Below are positions 1 through 6,836 of a stretch of 8,692 nt of DNA, piece by piece. Source of the stretch: an uncultured Treponema sp. (GTDB lineage: Bacteria; Spirochaetota; Spirochaetia; Treponematales; Treponemataceae); assembly GCA_937902125.1 (NCBI GenBank), contig CALDIB010000082.1, forward strand, positions 1 through 8,692. The letters are read 5' to 3'. The notes beneath the pieces were generated by a model that was not told the origin of the DNA, searched no databases, and saw nothing but the letters and a program-made list of their open reading frames with translations. Position 1 is the first letter of the stretch. Every line of letters starts with the position of its first letter. The translations under genes and the position numbers were made by a program.

Positions 1-159
1 CTGTATCTTTATGTATCAGATTTTGTAGGGTAAAAGAATGTCAGAGAAAGTGAAAAATAATGTGTCGAGAACTGCCGCAAAAAACGTTCGTTTAAAGTGC
101 CAACCACAAGCAGCGCTATTCTTTTCCGCAAAAAGCAAGGCTAGAGCGCAAGACTAAAA
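1..159. other. Leader region upstream of the helicase operon
   Basis: No complete, recognisable gene lies here. In the first plus-strand frame the sequence is open from the window edge to a TAA at 31-33 (tail LYLYVSDFVG). In the second frame it is open to a TAG at 26-28. Either could be the C-terminus of an upstream gene, and I cannot choose between them. No convincing promoter pair or strong hairpin is visible. Bases 90-101 contain a small AAACG/CGTTT dyad, which is too short to name as an operator. Confidence 0.4.
38..157 (+). CDS. Possible 39-residue leader ORF, function unknown
   Basis: An ATG at 38 opens a 39-codon frame ending with TAA at 155-157, two bases before the helicase ATG. AGGG at 27-30 is a plausible Shine-Dalgarno, seven bases upstream. 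The predicted peptide is basic (many Lys and Arg), with no membrane segment or motif that I recognise. The helicase ATG has no good ribosome-binding site of its own, so translation of this ORF could deliver ribosomes to it by coupling. The composition looks no more protein-like than chance, and it may be untranslated. I assign no function. Confidence 0.2.
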   Translation: MSEKVKNNVSRTAAKNVRLKCQPQAALFFSAKSKARAQD

Positions 160-2688
160 ATGGCTAAATCCAACCACCGAGAGAACATAGAAGCGTTAAA
201 TTCAATTACAGGAAATTTTACCCGCAGCAAACAACTTTACTATCAATTAATCGAATCATTTAAAAACGCTGAGCAAATTGATTTTATTGTTTCTTTCTTA
301 ATGGAATCTGGAATAAAAATCCTTCTGCCGCATTTACATGACGCGGTTAATCGCGGCGTTAAGATTAGAATCCTTACAGGAAAATATCTTGGCATTACAC
401 AGCCGGAGGCATTATATCTATTAAAGAGCGAGTTTGGCGATAAAATTGACTTGCGTTTTTACAATCCTCAGAGAGAACAGTCATTTCATCCAAAGGCGTA
501 TTTTTTTCATAAAAAATTCGGAAGCGACGTTTTTGTAGGTTCTTCAAACATTTCTAAAAGCGCGTTGACAGGCGGCGTTGAATGGAATTACAGATTGAAC
601 AGCAATCAAAATCAAAAAGACTTTGACGAATTTTACAATACTTTTGAAAATCTGTTTTACAATCATTCTGTAAAAATTGACGATGAAGTTTTAAAAGAGT
701 ATTCCAAAAATTATCATAGGCCTCAAGTCGCAAATGACATTAAAAAGGAAGATTCTTTTTCTGAGGACGATTCTTTAGTTTTTAAAATCTGCGAGCCGCG
801 CGGAGTTCAAATTGAAGCGCTTTACGCTTTAGAGCAGTCACGAAAAGAAGGCGCGGAGAAAGCTCTTGTTCAGGCCGCCACAGGAGTAGGAAAAACTTAT
901 CTTTCGGCGTTTGACTCAAAAAACTACAAGCGCGTTTTATTTGTCGCCCATCGTGAAGAAATTTTAAATCAAGCGGCAAAATCTTTTGCAAACGTGCGGC
1001 TAAGCGATGATTATGGATTTTTTAACGGAAAAGCGCATGACACAAACAAGCCTGTAATTTTTGCGTCCGTTTCTTCTCTTGGAAAAGAAGAATACCTATG
1101 TCCAAAATATTTTGCGCCAGACTATTTTGATTACATCGTCATAGATGAATTCCATCATGCAGTAAACCGGCAATACAAAAATATCATCGACTATTTTAAA
1201 CCAAAGTTTTTGCTCGGCCTTACAGCCACCCCGGAAAGAACTGACGGACGAAGCATTTATGAAATATGCGATTATAACGTTCCTTATGAAATAAATTTAT
1301 ATCAGGCAATAAACAGGGGCATTCTTGTTCCGTTTCATTATTATGGAATCTATGATGAAACGGATTATTCCGGATTGAAATTTGTAAAAGGCGATTATCT
1401 GGAGTCGGAATTAAACAAATCGTATTTAAACAATTCTGTCCGCGACAATTTGATTTACAAGCATTATTTAAAATATCGTTCTAAAAAGGCATTGGGATTT
1501 TGCTGTTCCCGCGTTCACGCAGAATACATGGCGTCCCTTTTTACAAACAAAGGAATTCCCGCCGCGGCGGTTTACTGCGACGCAGACGGAGAATATTCAG
1601 AAGACAGATCTGCCGCGATAAAAATGCTTGAAGAAGGAAGAATAAAAATAATTTTTTGCGTGGATATGTTTAACGAAGGCCTTGACATTCCGCAAGTTGA
1701 CATGGTTATGTTTTTGCGCCCAACACAGTCAGGAATTGTTTTTTTACAACAACTCGGACGCGGATTAAGAATTTCAAAAAACAAAGAATATCTTACTGTC
1801 CTAGATTTTATCGGAAACTATCGCTTTGCAGGAAAAAACATAAAGTTGCTTTCAGAAAAAAATTGCGGCGGAAACATGAACCGACTTTATAACCAGGCGG
1901 TCTATCCAGACGGCTGCCTTGTTGATTTTGACATGGAATTGATAGATTTGTTTGAACAAATGGAAAAACGAAATCTTTCAATTCATCAGATTATTCAAAA
2001 TGAATTTGACAGAATAAAAGATTTGCTTGAAAAAGTTCCTACAAGAATGGAATTATTCACATACATGGATGAAGAAATTTACAACCTTTGCCTTTCCAAC
2101 TCAAAGGAAAATCCGTTCCGCGATTATCTTGGCTTTCTTTCAAAAGTCGACTGCCTTACAGAAGCCGAAAGTCAATTGCATAATTCTGCGGCAGGCGATT
2201 TTTTAATTGAGCTTGAACGGACTTCCATGACCCGCTCTTACAAAATGCCGGTTCTTTATTCTTTTATTGACGGAAACAAAATAAAAAAAGAAGTGACAAA
2301 AGACTTACTTTTGCAAAATTGGAAAGATTTTTTTGCAAAAAATAAAAACTGGAAAGACTTGCCTAATATTAAAACATACAACGATTTCCTAAAAATTTCA
2401 GACAAAGCCCATTTAGACAACATAAAGAAAAATCCCGTAAACTTTTTAAAACAATCCGCGCCAGATTTTTTCACCTCGTCAGGCTCCGCTTTAATTTCGC
2501 TCAGCGATAGCTTAAACCCGTTTTTGGACAATCCGATTTTTGCAAGCCATTTTAAGGACATAATCGATTTTAGGACAATGCAGTATTATTGCAAAAAATA
2601 CAGAGACAGCACTAAGAGCGCTGTAAAGTATGAAATCACTGAACCTCAGCTCTTAAAAGTCGCAGACAGCGGAGAAAAAAATGTCTAA
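160..2688 (+). CDS. PLD-nuclease / superfamily 2 DEAD-box-type helicase fusion protein
   Basis: This 842-residue cytoplasmic protein joins two modules. Residues about 20-170 form a phospholipase D-like nuclease domain of the helicase-associated type: H110 and K112 in HPKAYFF, then GSSNIS at 127-132 and E141 in EWN. The Asp of the classical HxKx4D motif is replaced by H117, so only a single, divergent active-site half is present. Residues about 205-570 form a superfamily 2 helicase: Q217, Walker A AATGVGKT at 239-246, DEFH at 329-332, TAT at 355-357, and QQLGRGLR at 530-537. Residues 570-842 are a C-terminal extension that I cannot name from motifs. The likely role is ATP-driven nucleic-acid translocation with possible cleavage, as in restriction- or defence-like systems; this is inferred. 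The ATG at 160 is the natural start, although no clear Shine-Dalgarno precedes it. The gene overlaps the methyltransferase start by eight bases. Its AT-rich composition differs from the genes after 3284. Confidence 0.88.
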   Translation: MAKSNHRENIEALNSITGNFTRSKQLYYQLIESFKNAEQIDFIVSFLMESGIKILLPHLHDAVNRGVKIRILTGKYLGITQPEALYLLKSEFGDKIDLRFYNPQREQSFHPKAYFFHKKFGSDVFVGSSNISKSALTGGVEWNYRLNSNQNQKDFDEFYNTFENLFYNHSVKIDDEVLKEYSKNYHRPQVANDIKKEDSFSEDDSLVFKICEPRGVQIEALYALEQSRKEGAEKALVQAATGVGKTYLSAFDSKNYKRVLFVAHREEILNQAAKSFANVRLSDDYGFFNGKAHDTNKPVIFASVSSLGKEEYLCPKYFAPDYFDYIVIDEFHHAVNRQYKNIIDYFKPKFLLGLTATPERTDGRSIYEICDYNVPYEINLYQAINRGILVPFHYYGIYDETDYSGLKFVKGDYLESELNKSYLNNSVRDNLIYKHYLKYRSKKALGFCCSRVHAEYMASLFTNKGIPAAAVYCDADGEYSEDRSAAIKMLEEGRIKIIFCVDMFNEGLDIPQVDMVMFLRPTQSGIVFLQQLGRGLRISKNKEYLTVLDFIGNYRFAGKNIKLLSEKNCGGNMNRLYNQAVYPDGCLVDFDMELIDLFEQMEKRNLSIHQIIQNEFDRIKDLLEKVPTRMELFTYMDEEIYNLCLSNSKENPFRDYLGFLSKVDCLTEAESQLHNSAAGDFLIELERTSMTRSYKMPVLYSFIDGNKIKKEVTKDLLLQNWKDFFAKNKNWKDLPNIKTYNDFLKISDKAHLDNIKKNPVNFLKQSAPDFFTSSGSALISLSDSLNPFLDNPIFASHFKDIIDFRTMQYYCKKYRDSTKSAVKYEITEPQLLKVADSGEKNV
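2671..2674 (+). promoter_or_regulatory. Ribosome-binding site of the methyltransferase, inside the helicase gene
   Basis: GGAG lies six bases before the ATG at 2681 and within the last helicase codons. It fixes the methyltransferase start and shows that the two genes are meant to be translated from one message. Confidence 0.7.
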
Positions 2689-3283
2689 AACTTTGGAATA
2701 CTATTCCGCAAACGCAAATGAGTTTATAGCCTCCACCCAAAATGTTGACATGACAGAAATTCAAAATGCCTTCACTTCCCTGCTTCCTTTAAAAGCTCAT
2801 GTTTTAGATTTAGGATGCGGAAGTGGTCGCGACACGCTTTGCTTTCTTGAGCGCGGATTTTCTGTTACAGCGATGGACGCTTGCGATGAGTTTTGCAAGG
2901 CCACAAAAAATCTCGCCTATAAATATCAAGAAAATAAAAAATTCATAGTCCTTCAAAAAAAATTTCTTGAACTTTCAGACATTCAAAAATACGAAGGCGT
3001 TTGGGCCTGCTCATCCCTTTTGCATGTTCCAAAAAAAGAACTCCCTGCAATCTTTAAAAAAATTGAAAATTCCCTAAAGGCAAACGGCGTATTTTACTGC
3101 TCTTTTAAAAAGGGAACTTTTGAAGGCGAGCGAAACGGAAGGTATTTTTCTGATTATACAGAAGACGAGCTTTGCGAAGCGATAGGAAAATCAACTCGCC
3201 TTTCAAAAATCCGCCTTTGGCTTACAAACGACGCCCGCTCAGAACGGAGCGAAGTCTGGATTAATTCATTGTGGCAAAAATGA
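2681..3283 (+). CDS. Class I SAM-dependent methyltransferase (TehB-like fold)
   Basis: This 200-residue protein is a single Rossmann-type methyltransferase domain. Motif I is VLDLGCGSGRD at 41-51, which binds S-adenosylmethionine. The acidic end of strand 2 is D66 in VTAMD, and the motif IV region is WACSSLLHVP at 108-117. Strand 5 falls near GVFYCSF at 136-142, followed by a conserved-looking FEGERNGRYF at 147-156. There is no NPPY/DPPY or PC motif, so it does not look like a standard adenine or cytosine DNA methylase. A small-molecule, protein or RNA substrate is more likely, but none can be named. The start at 2681 overlaps the helicase stop (2686-2688), so the pair form one operon. Composition is AT-rich like the helicase. 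The fold call is firm and the substrate is unknown. Confidence 0.85.
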   Translation: MSKTLEYYSANANEFIASTQNVDMTEIQNAFTSLLPLKAHVLDLGCGSGRDTLCFLERGFSVTAMDACDEFCKATKNLAYKYQENKKFIVLQKKFLELSDIQKYEGVWACSSLLHVPKKELPAIFKKIENSLKANGVFYCSFKKGTFEGERNGRYFSDYTEDELCEAIGKSTRLSKIRLWLTNDARSERSEVWINSLWQK

Positions 3284-3335
3284 ACGCGCCCCAGCCTACA
3301 GCCGCGATGCGAGCGCAAAGATTCGCGCTTGGCGC
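3284..3335. other. Convergent intergenic spacer with a weak dyad
   Basis: Fifty-two bases separate the methyltransferase stop from the stop of the minus-strand recombinase. AGCGC at 3312-3316 and GCGCT at 3325-3329 could pair around an eight-base loop. There is no adjoining T-tract on either strand, so this is at best a weak bidirectional terminator. Confidence 0.25.
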
Positions 3336-3971
3336 TTACCCTAAATTCCTAACCGCAGATAAATTCTCCGCCGAATCTAGCCCTTTCTTCCAAATAAATC
3401 TTTTTACGGTATTGCGATGAATTCCATACAGCCTTGCCATGCGGTTCACGCTTGTGCCCGCTAAAAGCATGACGCTCACGCTAAGTTCCGCGCCGTCAAG
3501 TTTTGACCTAGAGTTTTTCGCGCCAAGGGGGCGGCCAAGCTTGACTCCCTCGGATTTTTTTCGGGCCAGAGCCTCCTTTGTCCGCTGGCTTATCAAGTCG
3601 CGCTCAATCTCCGCGCTTAGACCAAAAGCGAACGCCAAGACCTTGCTTTGAATGTCGTCGCCAAGCCTGTAGTTGTCTTTTACCGTCCAAACTTTGGCGC
3701 CTTTTTTCATCAGCAAATTCAGAACCGACATTATCATAAAAAGGCTTCGGCCAAGGCGCGAAAGTTCCGCGCAAACAATCAAGTCGCCTCTTTTTACTCC
3801 CCTCAAAAGGCCTCCAAGCTTTCGCCGCTTGACGTCCACAGTTCCGCTGATTGTCTCCTCTATCCACGCGTCCACATGCAAACCGTTTTGGCCGCAAAAT
3901 TCCGCAATCGCAAAGCGCTGGTTTTCTACAGTCTGCTTGTCCGTACTTACTCTGATGTAACCGTATGTCAT
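3336..3971 (-). CDS. Serine recombinase, resolvase/DNA-invertase family
   Basis: This 211-residue site-specific recombinase has the small serine recombinase layout. The catalytic domain starts GYIRVSTDKQ, with nucleophile S9 and R7. The active-site arginines R72 and R75 lie in SRLGRS at 71-76. A long dimer helix with EIERDLISQRTKEAL follows at 121-135. A C-terminal helix-turn-helix spans about residues 172-193 (GTSVNRMARLYGIHRNTVKR). The size and the GYIRVSTDKQTVENQR opening resemble invertases of the Mpi/Pin type, which flip DNA between short inverted sites; resolution of cointegrates is the alternative. I chose the ATG at 3971 because family members begin a few residues before YIRVS. A GTG at 4082 would add 37 low-complexity residues. 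No transposase or obvious target-site pair lies beside it. Its composition matches the pyr block, not the helicase block. All catalytic residues are present, so it is probably active. Confidence 0.93.
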   Translation of the reverse strand: MTYGYIRVSTDKQTVENQRFAIAEFCGQNGLHVDAWIEETISGTVDVKRRKLGGLLRGVKRGDLIVCAELSRLGRSLFMIMSVLNLLMKKGAKVWTVKDNYRLGDDIQSKVLAFAFGLSAEIERDLISQRTKEALARKKSEGVKLGRPLGAKNSRSKLDGAELSVSVMLLAGTSVNRMARLYGIHRNTVKRFIWKKGLDSAENLSAVRNLG

Positions 3972-3980
3972 TACTAAAAG

Positions 3981-4007
3981 ATAATAAAAAGCGCCGCCGT
4001 TCGTCAA
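3981..4007 (-). promoter_or_regulatory. Candidate sigma-70 promoter of the recombinase
   Basis: On the minus strand, TTGACG (4007-4002) and TATTAT (3986-3981) match the -35 and -10 boxes at five of six bases each, with a short 15-base spacer. Transcription would begin about 3974, only a few bases before the ATG at 3971. No Shine-Dalgarno is visible, so the message may be nearly leaderless. Confidence 0.45.
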
Positions 4008-4038
4008 CTTTTTCCAAGCCGTTCGCGCGGCCGCCCCG

Positions 4039-4082
4039 CTCCTTCGCCCGCCGCCACTCTCCTTCGCGCATGCCTCCTTCAC
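4039..4082. repeat. Three direct repeats of CTCCTTC(G/A)C
   Basis: Near-identical nonamers lie at 4039-4047, 4059-4067 and 4074-4082, with start-to-start distances of 20 and 15 bases. They sit in a GC-rich stretch between the two divergent promoters, just upstream of the pyr -35 box. They could be binding sites for a regulator of either operon. On the minus strand they read GCGAAGGAG and resemble Shine-Dalgarno sequences, but no supported gene follows them. Confidence 0.35.
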
Positions 4083-4088
4083 GCGCGG

Positions 4089-4118
4089 TTGAAAGATGAC
4101 GCCCTTTTGCGCTAAAAT
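4089..4118 (+). promoter_or_regulatory. Candidate sigma-70 promoter of the pyr operon
   Basis: TTGAAA (4089-4094) and TAAAAT (4113-4118) each match the consensus at five of six bases, with an 18-base spacer. Transcription would start near 4125, immediately before the in-frame ATG at 4126. This leaves no room for an attenuator or PyrR-type leader, so control, if any, should act at initiation. Confidence 0.5.
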
Positions 4119-4125
4119 GGTTTTT

Positions 4126-5055
4126 ATGATTCACAATATGCAAAAGTTGCAGGAGGCCGCAAAAAAATTTGGCCCCCTTTGCGTCGGGCTTGACACAGAC
4201 CCTTCATACATTCCCGAAAGCGTCGCCAAAAATTTTCCATCGCCAGCGCAGGCGGTCTTGGCCTACAACAAGGCAATCATAGAGCGCGTAAAAAAAAGCG
4301 AATGCGCGTCTTCCTTTAAAATTCAAATCGCATACTACGAGGCCATGGGCCTAGAAGGAATGCAAGTCTACGCAAAGACCTTGCGCGCGGTTCGCGAAGC
4401 GGGCTTTGTCGCAATATCAGACGTAAAGCGCGGAGACATCGCGGCCACGGCAAAAGCTTACGCGCGCTCGCATTTTGAAGGCGACTTTGAAACCGACATC
4501 ATTACAGTCAATCCCTACATGGGCTTTGAAACCTTACAGCCGTTCACGGAATACTGCGCGTCCAAAGCAAAGGGAATCTTTGTCCTTTTGCGAACTTCAA
4601 ACCCGGGAGCCGCGGACATCGAGCAGCAGGAGCTAAAAACCGGCGGCCGCGTCTTGGACAATGTAGGAAAAGAACTCAATAGAATAAAACAAGAAATGGA
4701 CTTAAGCTTTAAAGGCCAAACTTGCTCGCCCGTGGGAGCGGTGGTAGGCTGCACCCAGCAAAGCGACGCGGCCGCCTTGCGCGCGGCATGCCCCGACATT
4801 TTCTTTTTGATTCCAGGCTACGGAGCGCAGGGAGGAGCGGCCGACATTTGCGGAACGCTCTTGCAAAAAGCCGGAGGCGCGGTCAACTCAAGCCGGGGAA
4901 TAATTTGCGCCTACAAAAAAGACGCCCGGCTTCAGGACAAAATCGCCTCAGCTTCCATCACCCTTGACGACATGGCCCAAAGCGCCTTGCGGGCCTGCCT
5001 TGACGCAAAGACAGAATTGCTGCGGTTCGCAAAATCCTCGGAGGCAACAAAGTGA
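4126..5055 (+). CDS. pyrF: Orotidine 5'-phosphate decarboxylase, subfamily 2
   Basis: This cytoplasmic TIM-barrel enzyme decarboxylates OMP to UMP, the last step of de novo pyrimidine synthesis. In the 309-residue form used here, the landmarks are GLDTDP at 21-26 (D23), K66 in SFKIQIAYYE, the catalytic array D99-K101-D104 in DVKRGDI, the phosphate-gripping PGYGAQGG at 230-237, and SSRGI at 255-259. The FKIQIAYYEAMG segment and the length of about 300 residues indicate the longer bacterial subfamily 2. In-frame ATGs lie at 4096, 4117, 4126 and 4138. The first two fall inside the predicted promoter. I prefer 4126, which would be leaderless, with 4138 (305 residues) as the alternative; none has a Shine-Dalgarno. 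The stop overlaps the next gene in a GTGA arrangement. The family call is very secure and the exact start is not. Confidence 0.95.
   Translation: MIHNMQKLQEAAKKFGPLCVGLDTDPSYIPESVAKNFPSPAQAVLAYNKAIIERVKKSECASSFKIQIAYYEAMGLEGMQVYAKTLRAVREAGFVAISDVKRGDIAATAKAYARSHFEGDFETDIITVNPYMGFETLQPFTEYCASKAKGIFVLLRTSNPGAADIEQQELKTGGRVLDNVGKELNRIKQEMDLSFKGQTCSPVGAVVGCTQQSDAAALRAACPDIFFLIPGYGAQGGAADICGTLLQKAGGAVNSSRGIICAYKKDARLQDKIASASITLDDMAQSALRACLDAKTELLRFAKSSEATK
5040..5044 (+). promoter_or_regulatory. Ribosome-binding site fixing the pyrKD GTG start
   Basis: GGAGG lies within the last pyrF codons, seven bases before the GTG at 5052. It supports this unusual start codon and coupling to the end of pyrF translation. 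Confidence 0.8.
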
Positions 5056-6827
5056 AAGATTTTTGTTCAAGCGAAACGCCGGCCGTTTTCCAGACCGCAA
5101 GCGTCATTGAATGCGTTCCGACCCAAGGGGCTGTTCCCCACGGAAGCGTATACACATTGACCCTCGGCGTAAAAAACGACGCCATCCCGGCGGCGGGACA
5201 ATTCTTCATGCTGAGGGCAAAAAAATCCCAAGTCCTGCTGGCCCGACCTGTCAGCGTTTACAGCGTTCAAATAGTCCCGGAGTCGCAAGAAGCAAAAATC
5301 GTTTTTTTGATTTTGGCAAAAGGAAAAGGAACCCGCGAGCTTTGCGCCTTGGATGACGGAGACCGCGTCGAGCTTTTGGGCCCTTGCGGAAATTCATTTC
5401 CCCGCCCGGACGAAGGCGCCAACATTTGCATAGCGGGCGGCGGCGTTGGAATCGCGCCGGTGGCGGGCTTCGCCTCCAGTTTGGAAGACGGCTCCTACGA
5501 CTTTTACGCAAGCTTTAAAAGCGGTTCTTACGGCCTTGAAAACATTCGCGCAAAAAAGCTTGTCCTCACCACCGACGACGGAAGCCAAGGCGTTCACGGA
5601 ATGATTAGCGCCGCGCTCACCGCCGACGTTTTGCGGGTGGAAAAATATTCCGTCGTATACGCTTGCGGCCCGGAGCCTATGCTTCGATACATTCAAGGCA
5701 TTTGCGACAAGGCGAAGGTTCAATGCTATCTTTCGCTGGAAAGCAAAATGGCTTGCGGCATGGGCGTTTGCCTGGGCTGCGCCGTTCAAACTGTGGAAGG
5801 AAACAAAAGATGCTGCAAGGACGGCCCTGTCTTTGCGGGACAAAAAATAATTTTTGAAGAGCGGGAAAAGCCGCAAAAAAGAGTGGCGGTTGGCGTTGTT
5901 GACCTTTCCGCGTCCATCGGTTCTCTCAGGCTGAAAAATCCTGTAATCGCAAGTTCCGGAACTTTCGGCTTCGGCTCGGAATACGAATCGGTTTTTGACA
6001 TAAGTTCCTTGGGAGGAATCTCATCAAAGGGCTTGACCATAGAGCCCCGGCAAGGAAACAGCGGAACTAGAATTTGGGAAACGCCCAGCGGCCTGATGAA
6101 TTCCATCGGCTTGCAAAACCCCGGCATTCCCGCGTTCATTCAAAACGAGCTTCCAAAAATGAAGGCGCTGGGAACAGCGGTCATCGCAAACCTTTCAGGC
6201 TCCAGCGAAGAAAGCTATATGGAAGGCGCCCGCCTTTTGGAAAAGAGCGGCGTTGACGCCATAGAGCTGAACATTTCCTGCCCCAACGTTTCTGCGGGCG
6301 GCGCGGCCTTTGGAATGACTTGCCAAAGCGCTGAAAGCATAACAAAAAAAATTCGCTCGATTGTGACAAAGCCCCTTATAGTAAAGTTGACCCCCCAAGC
6401 GGCCGACATTGTCGCCGTGGCCTTGGCTTGCAAAGAGGCGGGCGCCGACGCCTTGAGCCTTTGCAATTCATTTCAAGGGGTCGCCATTGACATTGAAAAA
6501 GGAAAGCCTGTCTTTGACAAAATCAAGGCGGGTTTCGGCGGCCCGGCCGTCAGGCCGATGGCGCTTCGCCTTGTTTGGGAAGTCGTGGAGGCCATGAACA
6601 AGCTTCCTGAAAGCCAGCGAATTCCTGTCATCGGAATCGGAGGCATCGCCACTTGGAGCGACGCGGTTGAATTCATTATGGCGGGAGCGCAAGCGGTTCA
6701 AGTCGGAACGGCCACATTCGCCAACCCGCTGGCCATGAAAGAAATAGTTGAGGGCCTTGAGTCGTTCATGCGGCGAAAAGGCTATCAAAAGCTTGACGAC
6801 TTTAGGGGCGTCGCCCAAATAAAATAG
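5052..6827 (+). CDS. pyrKD: Fused dihydroorotate dehydrogenase: PyrK electron-transfer domain plus PyrD catalytic domain (class 1B)
   Basis: This single 591-residue chain carries what are usually two subunits. Residues about 10-275 are PyrK: an FAD-binding barrel with RPVSVY at 65-70, a nucleotide-binding region with GGGVGIAP at 129-136 and CGPEPM at 205-210, and a [2Fe-2S] site formed by C235, C240, C243 and C254 or C255 (CGMGVCLGC, then CCKDGP). Residues about 280-591 are PyrD: SSKGLT at 325-330, GLQNPG at 353-358, catalytic C410 in NISCPNVSAGG, and the FMN phosphate site around GIGGIATWSDA at 528-538. The Cys base and the PyrK module indicate class 1B, in which dihydroorotate is oxidised to orotate with FMN and electrons pass through Fe-S and FAD to NAD+. 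The protein is cytoplasmic. The GTG at 5052 overlaps the pyrF stop by three bases. All key residues look intact, so the fusion is probably functional. Confidence 0.93.
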   Translation: MKDFCSSETPAVFQTASVIECVPTQGAVPHGSVYTLTLGVKNDAIPAAGQFFMLRAKKSQVLLARPVSVYSVQIVPESQEAKIVFLILAKGKGTRELCALDDGDRVELLGPCGNSFPRPDEGANICIAGGGVGIAPVAGFASSLEDGSYDFYASFKSGSYGLENIRAKKLVLTTDDGSQGVHGMISAALTADVLRVEKYSVVYACGPEPMLRYIQGICDKAKVQCYLSLESKMACGMGVCLGCAVQTVEGNKRCCKDGPVFAGQKIIFEEREKPQKRVAVGVVDLSASIGSLRLKNPVIASSGTFGFGSEYESVFDISSLGGISSKGLTIEPRQGNSGTRIWETPSGLMNSIGLQNPGIPAFIQNELPKMKALGTAVIANLSGSSEESYMEGARLLEKSGVDAIELNISCPNVSAGGAAFGMTCQSAESITKKIRSIVTKPLIVKLTPQAADIVAVALACKEAGADALSLCNSFQGVAIDIEKGKPVFDKIKAGFGGPAVRPMALRLVWEVVEAMNKLPESQRIPVIGIGGIATWSDAVEFIMAGAQAVQVGTATFANPLAMKEIVEGLESFMRRKGYQKLDDFRGVAQIK

Positions 6828-6830
6828 GAG
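6826..6830 (+). promoter_or_regulatory. Ribosome-binding site overlapping the pyrKD stop codon
   Basis: AGGAG begins within the TAG stop of pyrKD and lies six bases before the ATG at 6837. This supports that start and co-translation with pyrKD. Confidence 0.75.
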
Positions 6831-6836
6831 AAAACC

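Noticed and set aside
62..69. GTGTCGAG shared with the second hairpin at 8652-8659
   Set aside because: An eight-base match without similar flanks is not strong enough to claim a second copy of the element.
2256..2561. 101-codon minus-strand frame inside the helicase gene
   Set aside because: It is a Phe/Lys/Ser-rich antisense of AT-rich coding sequence with no ribosome site or motif.
3972..4082. N-terminal extension of the recombinase to a GTG at 4082
   Set aside because: It would add 37 Gly/Ala/Arg-rich residues before the conserved GYIRVSTDKQ start and would span the predicted promoter.
4096..4125. pyrF starts at 4096 or 4117
   Set aside because: Both fall inside the candidate -35/-10 region, lack a properly spaced Shine-Dalgarno, and would add residues not expected before the barrel.
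3604..4143. Open frame of 179 codons on the minus strand overlapping the recombinase, preceded internally by GAAGGAGGCATG
   Set aside because: It lies in a different frame from a clearly conserved serine recombinase, has very basic low-complexity composition and shows no family motif. The Shine-Dalgarno-like sequence is one of the GC-rich repeats.
5127..5139. GGGGCTGTTCCCC, similar to the terminal element's end
   Set aside because: It is a short palindrome inside conserved PyrK coding sequence and does not continue into the CCAATAAGT part of the repeat.
5394..5876. 160-codon minus-strand frame inside pyrKD
   Set aside because: It is the antisense of a strongly conserved domain and has no recognisable motif; long antisense frames are common in GC-rich coding sequence.
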